Source: Lachnospiraceae bacterium UBA7110 (GTDB lineage Bacteria; Bacillota; Clostridia; Lachnospirales; Lachnospiraceae). From it: a DNA stretch of 6,749 nucleotides. The notes under the pieces were generated by a model that did no database searches, was not told where the DNA came from, and saw only the letters and a list, made by a program, of their open reading frames with translations. Below are positions 5,125-6,749 of this stretch, in pieces (position 1 is the stretch's first letter; the number at the start of each line of letters is the position of its first letter). Location: contig DKYC01000154.1 in NCBI GenBank assembly GCA_002492295.1, forward strand, positions 11,574 through 18,322, in the 5' to 3' direction. Both the position numbers and the translations under genes were made by a program.

Positions 5125-6078
5125 TCACTGCAATGCCTGTCGTAACAGATTAACAAAATAAACGGCATACATTGCCAGCATCAGAGCACCACCGGTACGG
5201 CTTAATTTCTGTTTCCGGAATACAAGCAGCCATAAAACAACCATTACAAGAATCGCCACAATACTGTCAAAAATAAATGCGGTTTCATATGCAACCGGTG
5301 TAATAACCGCACTTGTTCCAAGCACAAACAGAATATTAAACAGATTAGAACCCACAATATTTCCAACCGCAATATCCGTTTCCTTTTTCTTTGCTGCAAT
5401 ACAGGATGTTACCAGCTCTGGAAGCGACGTCCCGAATGCTACGATGGTAAGTCCGATCAGACGCTCGTCCATTCCAAATTCTGCCGCAATGTTTGACGCG
5501 GCATCAACGGTTACATTAGAGCCCGCGACAATCATCACCCCGCCCACAAGGATTAAAAGCAGCAGTTTCCAAACCTTGTCATTTTCATCCGCAGGTTCAA
5601 AATCCTCATCCGACGCCTGGCTTTTTCTGGTAAGCCGTATCATATAAACGATATAGATGACAAGAAGCACCCAAAAGGCCAGTCCGTCTGCCCGTCCGAT
5701 TGCCCCGTCCATCACCCCGAATACCAGCAAAAGAACAGACGCCAAAAACACATATGGGATGTCAAACCGGATGGTTGTCTTTTTCACCGCAAGCGGATAT
5801 ATGACAGAGGAAAGCCCCAGTATGAGCAGTACATTCATGATATTGCTTCCCACAACATTACTGATTGCCAGCTCCACGCTCCCCTTTAAGGCAGCGCTGA
5901 TGCTCACTGCCGCTTCCGGCGCACTTGTCCCGAACGCCACAATAGTAAGTCCGATTACAAGGTGCGGTATTCCAAACTTGTCCGCCACCTTGGAAGCGCC
6001 GTCAACAAACCAGTCGGCACCTTTCATTAGCAATACAAAGCCCACTGCCAATAACGCAAACTGCAAAATGATACTCAT
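5125..6078 (-). CDS. Calcium/sodium antiporter, CaCA family (YrbG-like)
   Basis: This membrane protein is a cation/Ca2+ exchanger of the YrbG type, which probably moves Ca2+ against Na+ across the cytoplasmic membrane. The 317-residue product is close to the E. coli YrbG length. It shows the two inverted alpha-repeats that define the family: VAFGTSAPE with Glu55, followed by NVVGSN (74-79), and VAFGTSLPE with Glu221, followed by NIVGSN (240-245). The halves are joined by an acidic, probably cytoplasmic loop at about 153-169. About ten hydrophobic segments are expected. The frame could begin with TTG at 6108, overlapping the tdk stop. However, AAAGGA eight bases before the ATG at 6078 and the hydrophobic start MSIILQFALLAVGF support 6078. 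It lies 26 bases after tdk on the same strand, so it is probably co-transcribed. Ion specificity is inferred from family only. Confidence 0.93.
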   Translation of the reverse strand: MSIILQFALLAVGFVLLMKGADWFVDGASKVADKFGIPHLVIGLTIVAFGTSAPEAAVSISAALKGSVELAISNVVGSNIMNVLLILGLSSVIYPLAVKKTTIRFDIPYVFLASVLLLVFGVMDGAIGRADGLAFWVLLVIYIVYMIRLTRKSQASDEDFEPADENDKVWKLLLLILVGGVMIVAGSNVTVDAASNIAAEFGMDERLIGLTIVAFGTSLPELVTSCIAAKKKETDIAVGNIVGSNLFNILFVLGTSAVITPVAYETAFIFDSIVAILVMVVLWLLVFRKQKLSRTGGALMLAMYAVYFVNLLRQALQ

Positions 6079-6104
6079 CTCAATAATCCTTTCCTTTCCC
6101 AATT

Positions 6105-6680
6105 TCAATCCTGTGTTCCGGGTCCCAGCATTCCTAATTTAAAATGCGTTCTGCAAAGCGCCACATAACTGTCATTCGCACCAAGGAATACCTGTTCGCC
6201 GTCACGTATGATTCCGTTTGCATTAAACCGTGCATTTGCCGTCGCCTTCCTGCCGCACCAGCATACGGTTTTAATCTCCTGAATCGTATCCGCTATGGCA
6301 ATCAGCCGCTCACTCCCCGGAAAAAGATTGTTTTGAAAATCAGTGCGCAGACCGTAGCATACTACCGGAACCTCCATGAAATCCACAATATCGGACAGAA
6401 AGTCAATCTGCTCCTTTGTCGCAAACTGCACCTCGTCAACAATAATGCAGTTGTACTGCTTAATCTCCTCCCCAGGCATATCCAAAAGCTCCGACAGGAA
6501 AATACACTCCATTTCCAAGCCTATCCTGGAACGGATAATGCGTGCCCCGTCTCTTGTATCTGTCTCCGTTTTACAGAGCAGCGCCTTCTGCCCTACTTCC
6601 TCATAATTAAAATGTGTCATAAGTGCATTTGCAGTTTTTGAGCTGTTCATCGCACCGTAATAAAAATACAGTTTTGCCAT
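6105..6680 (-). CDS. tdk: Thymidine kinase (type II)
   Basis: This enzyme phosphorylates thymidine to dTMP with ATP, the first step of thymidine salvage, in the cytoplasm. The 191-residue product begins MAKLYFYYGAMNSSKTANAL. It has the P-loop GAMNSSKT at 9-16, the DEVQF segment with the likely catalytic base Glu83, GLRTDF at 110-115 preceding the lasso region, and a zinc site formed by Cys140, Cys142, Cys176 and His179. The Cys-x-Cys spacing (VCWCGRKA) and the CRTHF end resemble the E. coli-type enzyme. The frame extends to 6701, but GGAGGG at 6688-6693 is seven bases before the ATG at 6680 and inside the longer frame, so 6680 is the start. The antiporter gene follows closely. An upstream promoter is not visible before the window ends. 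Confidence 0.97.
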   Translation of the reverse strand: MAKLYFYYGAMNSSKTANALMTHFNYEEVGQKALLCKTETDTRDGARIIRSRIGLEMECIFLSELLDMPGEEIKQYNCIIVDEVQFATKEQIDFLSDIVDFMEVPVVCYGLRTDFQNNLFPGSERLIAIADTIQEIKTVCWCGRKATANARFNANGIIRDGEQVFLGANDSYVALCRTHFKLGMLGPGTQD

Positions 6681-6702
6681 AACGATTCCCTCCGTATGCA
6701 TT

Positions 6703-6733
6703 CGAGTAGGAAAGATTTTTCTTCCCCTACTCG
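6703..6733 (-). repeat. Hairpin in the tdk leader
   Basis: CGAGTAGG (6703-6710) and CCTACTCG (6726-6733) form a perfect 8-bp stem around a 15-base loop, about 10 bases upstream of the tdk ribosome binding site. No T-run follows on the minus strand, so it does not look like a normal terminator of an upstream gene. It may mark an mRNA processing point or a leader structure. The region beyond is outside the window. Confidence 0.55.
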
Positions 6734-6749
6734 TGCGCCGGGCGTCCGT

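Noticed and set aside
5657..6142. 161-codon plus-strand frame opposite the antiporter gene
   Set aside because: It is Ser/Thr/Pro-rich and mirrors the hydrophobic codons of the real antiporter, with no start signal or known motif.
6144..6641. 165-codon plus-strand frame opposite tdk
   Set aside because: It is antisense to a clear thymidine kinase and has no recognisable domain.
1..6749. CRISPR array, phage or transposon, toxin-antitoxin or other defence system
   Set aside because: No spaced direct repeats, transposase, integrase or paired small toxin-antitoxin frames are seen. All sizeable coding sequence is assigned to housekeeping-type families.

Overview
The window looks like ordinary chromosome from a spore-forming, moderately low-GC Gram-positive of the class Clostridia, most likely a Lachnospiraceae relative. 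This is an inference from the alpha/beta-type small acid-soluble spore protein, the tig-clpP-clpX order, strong GGAGG-type ribosome binding sites, and AT-rich spacers with promoters and a terminator of Firmicutes type. It holds eight protein genes, one of them cut by the window edge. I see no rRNA, tRNA, CRISPR array, transposase, phage gene or recognisable defence cassette.

Left part (1-2650, all on the minus strand): a protein quality-control operon reading tig, then clpP, then clpX. Trigger factor receives nascent chains at the ribosome. ClpX unfolds substrates and feeds them to the ClpP peptidase. The clpX gene leaves the window at its Walker B motif. A candidate extended -10 promoter lies upstream of tig at about 2622-2630.

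Middle part (2686-4451): a strong terminator (2686-2727) closes a monocistronic spore-protein gene (2785-2988, minus). Next come a DJ-1/PfpI-family gene (3195-3743, minus) with a good sigma-A-like promoter (3794-3822), and, divergently, a small multi-pass membrane protein of the CmpB/PF06541 'putative ABC transporter permease' family (3888-4451, plus).

The spacer 4452-4624 is the most structured non-coding stretch. It holds four short inverted repeats, two of which look like variants of one unit with compensatory base-pair differences. It also has a Shine-Dalgarno sequence that leads only to a GTG immediately followed by TGA.

Right part (4625-6749): a CYTH-domain protein gene (plus) converges on a Ca2+/Na+ antiporter gene (minus), with only two bases between their stop codons. 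The antiporter gene sits just downstream of a thymidine kinase gene (tdk, minus), in what looks like a two-gene operon. A hairpin lies in the tdk leader at the window edge.

Several genes have a longer possible reading frame, but ribosome binding site spacing and family alignment favour an internal start. This applies to tig, the spore protein, the DJ-1 protein, the CmpB-like protein, the antiporter and tdk, and I give the shorter versions. I do not find a clear previously undescribed system. The best candidates for a second look are the palindrome cluster and start-stop signal in 4452-4624.
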